14,756 bases of DNA from NCBI GenBank assembly GCA_041686355.1, contig JAWLDZ010000061.1:1-14756 (forward strand). Direction: 5' to 3'. The notes beneath the pieces were generated by a model. The model did no database searches. It was given only the letters and a program-made list of their open reading frames with translations, and had not been told where the DNA came from. Positions 13,908 to 14,756 of the stretch are shown here, in pieces (positions within the stretch are counted from its first letter, which is position 1; each line of letters starts with the position of its first letter). This DNA comes from DSBN01 sp041686355. GTDB taxonomy: Bacteria; Spirochaetota; Spirochaetia; DSM-16054; Sediminispirochaetaceae. The translations under genes and the position numbers were made by a program.

Positions 13908-14756
13908 TTATAGGTGTCGAATATAGCAGCGGCGTCGTTTGTTCACGCGGGTTTCGAAATTCTTCATAATCGTAATGATGTTTGAATTATCTTCCAGCTC
14001 GCCACAGGTTTGTACATACTCTATCCCGTAGTCTATGCACTCCCGATAGAGTTCCGAAATTAGAATTGCATTCAGTCCACGGTTCTGGTAATCAGGGCGC
14101 GCACCAATCAGGTAAAATACCAGCTCCTCCGGCTTTTTCAGGGTTTTCAGCAGATGCAGAAAACCGAATGGAAACAGCCGGCCGCCGGATTTTTGCAGAG
14201 GCTTCGTAAGGCGCGGCAGGGCAATTGCAAAGCCCACCACCTCGTCCGCTTGATTGCTTAAGAGTTTTATAAAATCGGGATTTGTAAAAGTTAAATACTG
14301 TTTTATATAGCTTTCTACTTGGGCGTCGGTCAGCTCTACCACCCCGTATAAATCGGAATAAGAGGCATTTAGTGCATCGAATATGCCCTTCCCATAGGGC
14401 AGTGCATCCTTCATGCGATCAAAATGCAGCAGCTTCAGCTTATTCCGTTCTAATACCAGGTCTTTCATCCGGGTGAACTTTTCCCCTATCTGTTCGGGCA
14501 CCTTAATTTCAAACTGCAGCCAGTCGACATCCTTTTTATACCCAAGCTGTTCTATAAGAGTCGGATAATAGGCATGGTTATAAATCATCGGAAGCGTTCC
14601 CCGCTCTTTGAAGCCTTCAACCAATAATCCCTCTTTATCAAAATCGGTAAAACCCAAGGGCCCATGCACCGCTTCCAGCCCCTGCTCTCTGGCCCATGAC
14701 TCCACAGCTTCAAACAGGACTTGGACTACATCCTGACGGTTAACGGTATCGAACCA
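13908..14756 (-). CDS. GNAT-family N-acetyltransferase-like protein (5' end beyond the window)
   Basis: The reading frame is open to the window edge: the 17 codons upstream of the first possible start (GTG at 14705) remain in frame (WFDTVNRQDVVQVLFEA) and fit the family, so the true N-terminus lies outside. The visible part is 282 residues. HGPLGFTDFDKEGLLVEGF (residues 14-32 counted from GTG 14705) and the PMIYNHAYYPTLIEQLGY that follows shortly after are typical of a GNAT subgroup with an added N-terminal domain. Near the C-terminus, LIGARPDYQNRGLNAILISE is the acetyl-CoA pyrophosphate-binding motif (consensus RxxGxG/A; here Q-N-R-G-L-N, with the last Gly replaced by Asn). The following strand and helix (DYGIEYVQTCGELEDNSN) complete the fold. 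The acceptor substrate is unknown. It converges on the transporter operon. Confidence 0.85.
   Translation of the reverse strand, partial: WFDTVNRQDVVQVLFEAVESWAREQGLEAVHGPLGFTDFDKEGLLVEGFKERGTLPMIYNHAYYPTLIEQLGYKKDVDWLQFEIKVPEQIGEKFTRMKDLVLERNKLKLLHFDRMKDALPYGKGIFDALNASYSDLYGVVELTDAQVESYIKQYLTFTNPDFIKLLSNQADEVVGFAIALPRLTKPLQKSGGRLFPFGFLHLLKTLKKPEELVFYLIGARPDYQNRGLNAILISELYRECIDYGIEYVQTCGELEDNSNIITIMKNFETRVNKRRRCYIRHL

Overview
The window most likely comes from a free-living spirochaete of the Spirochaetaceae type. Three things point there. The ribosomal protein L28 carries the extended internal block (PRKGQPKKQGGAGQHIGVKSKR, 6104-6166) that I know from Borrelia and Treponema L28. The secreted binding protein has the 'FAGGQQEG' type of signal-peptide junction common in this group. 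A complete BMP-type (PnrA/Rfu-like) ABC transporter is also present. No phage, transposon, CRISPR or plasmid signature is visible, so this reads as ordinary chromosome with several poorly characterised genes.

Layout. Positions 1-206 hold a two-tRNA operon on the minus strand (tRNA-Pro(TGG), then tRNA-Arg(TCT)) behind a strong sigma70-type promoter. Next come a short DtxR/MntR-type metalloregulator (minus strand) and, divergently, a four-module signalling protein (HPt, degenerate receiver, receiver, GGDEF diguanylate cyclase). Their shared upstream region holds two opposed promoters flanking a 12-bp-spaced direct repeat. An orphan gene (2684-3313, minus) faces the cyclase gene. From 3402 a two-gene unit runs rightwards: a nucleotidyltransferase-like (DUF4037-like) protein, then a lipoprotein with a HEGYH zinc-peptidase motif. 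After these come rpmB (L28) with its own promoter and a tandem hairpin terminator, and a long gene annotated by homology as bifunctional aspartokinase/homoserine dehydrogenase (thrA).

The right third (8953-13877) is one transport operon: promoter, BMP-family binding protein, a stable intercistronic hairpin, a tandem-domain ABC ATPase and two membrane permeases with overlapping genes, closed by a strong terminator. The likely cargo is a nucleoside, nucleobase or related compound; the sequence does not settle the ligand. The window ends inside a GNAT-type acetyltransferase gene on the minus strand.

The observation I consider most worth following is the thrA product. Its homoserine dehydrogenase half keeps all recognisable catalytic residues, but the aspartokinase half has lost several of the residues that define that kinase. 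It may therefore be a pseudo-aspartokinase acting only as a regulatory or structural module.
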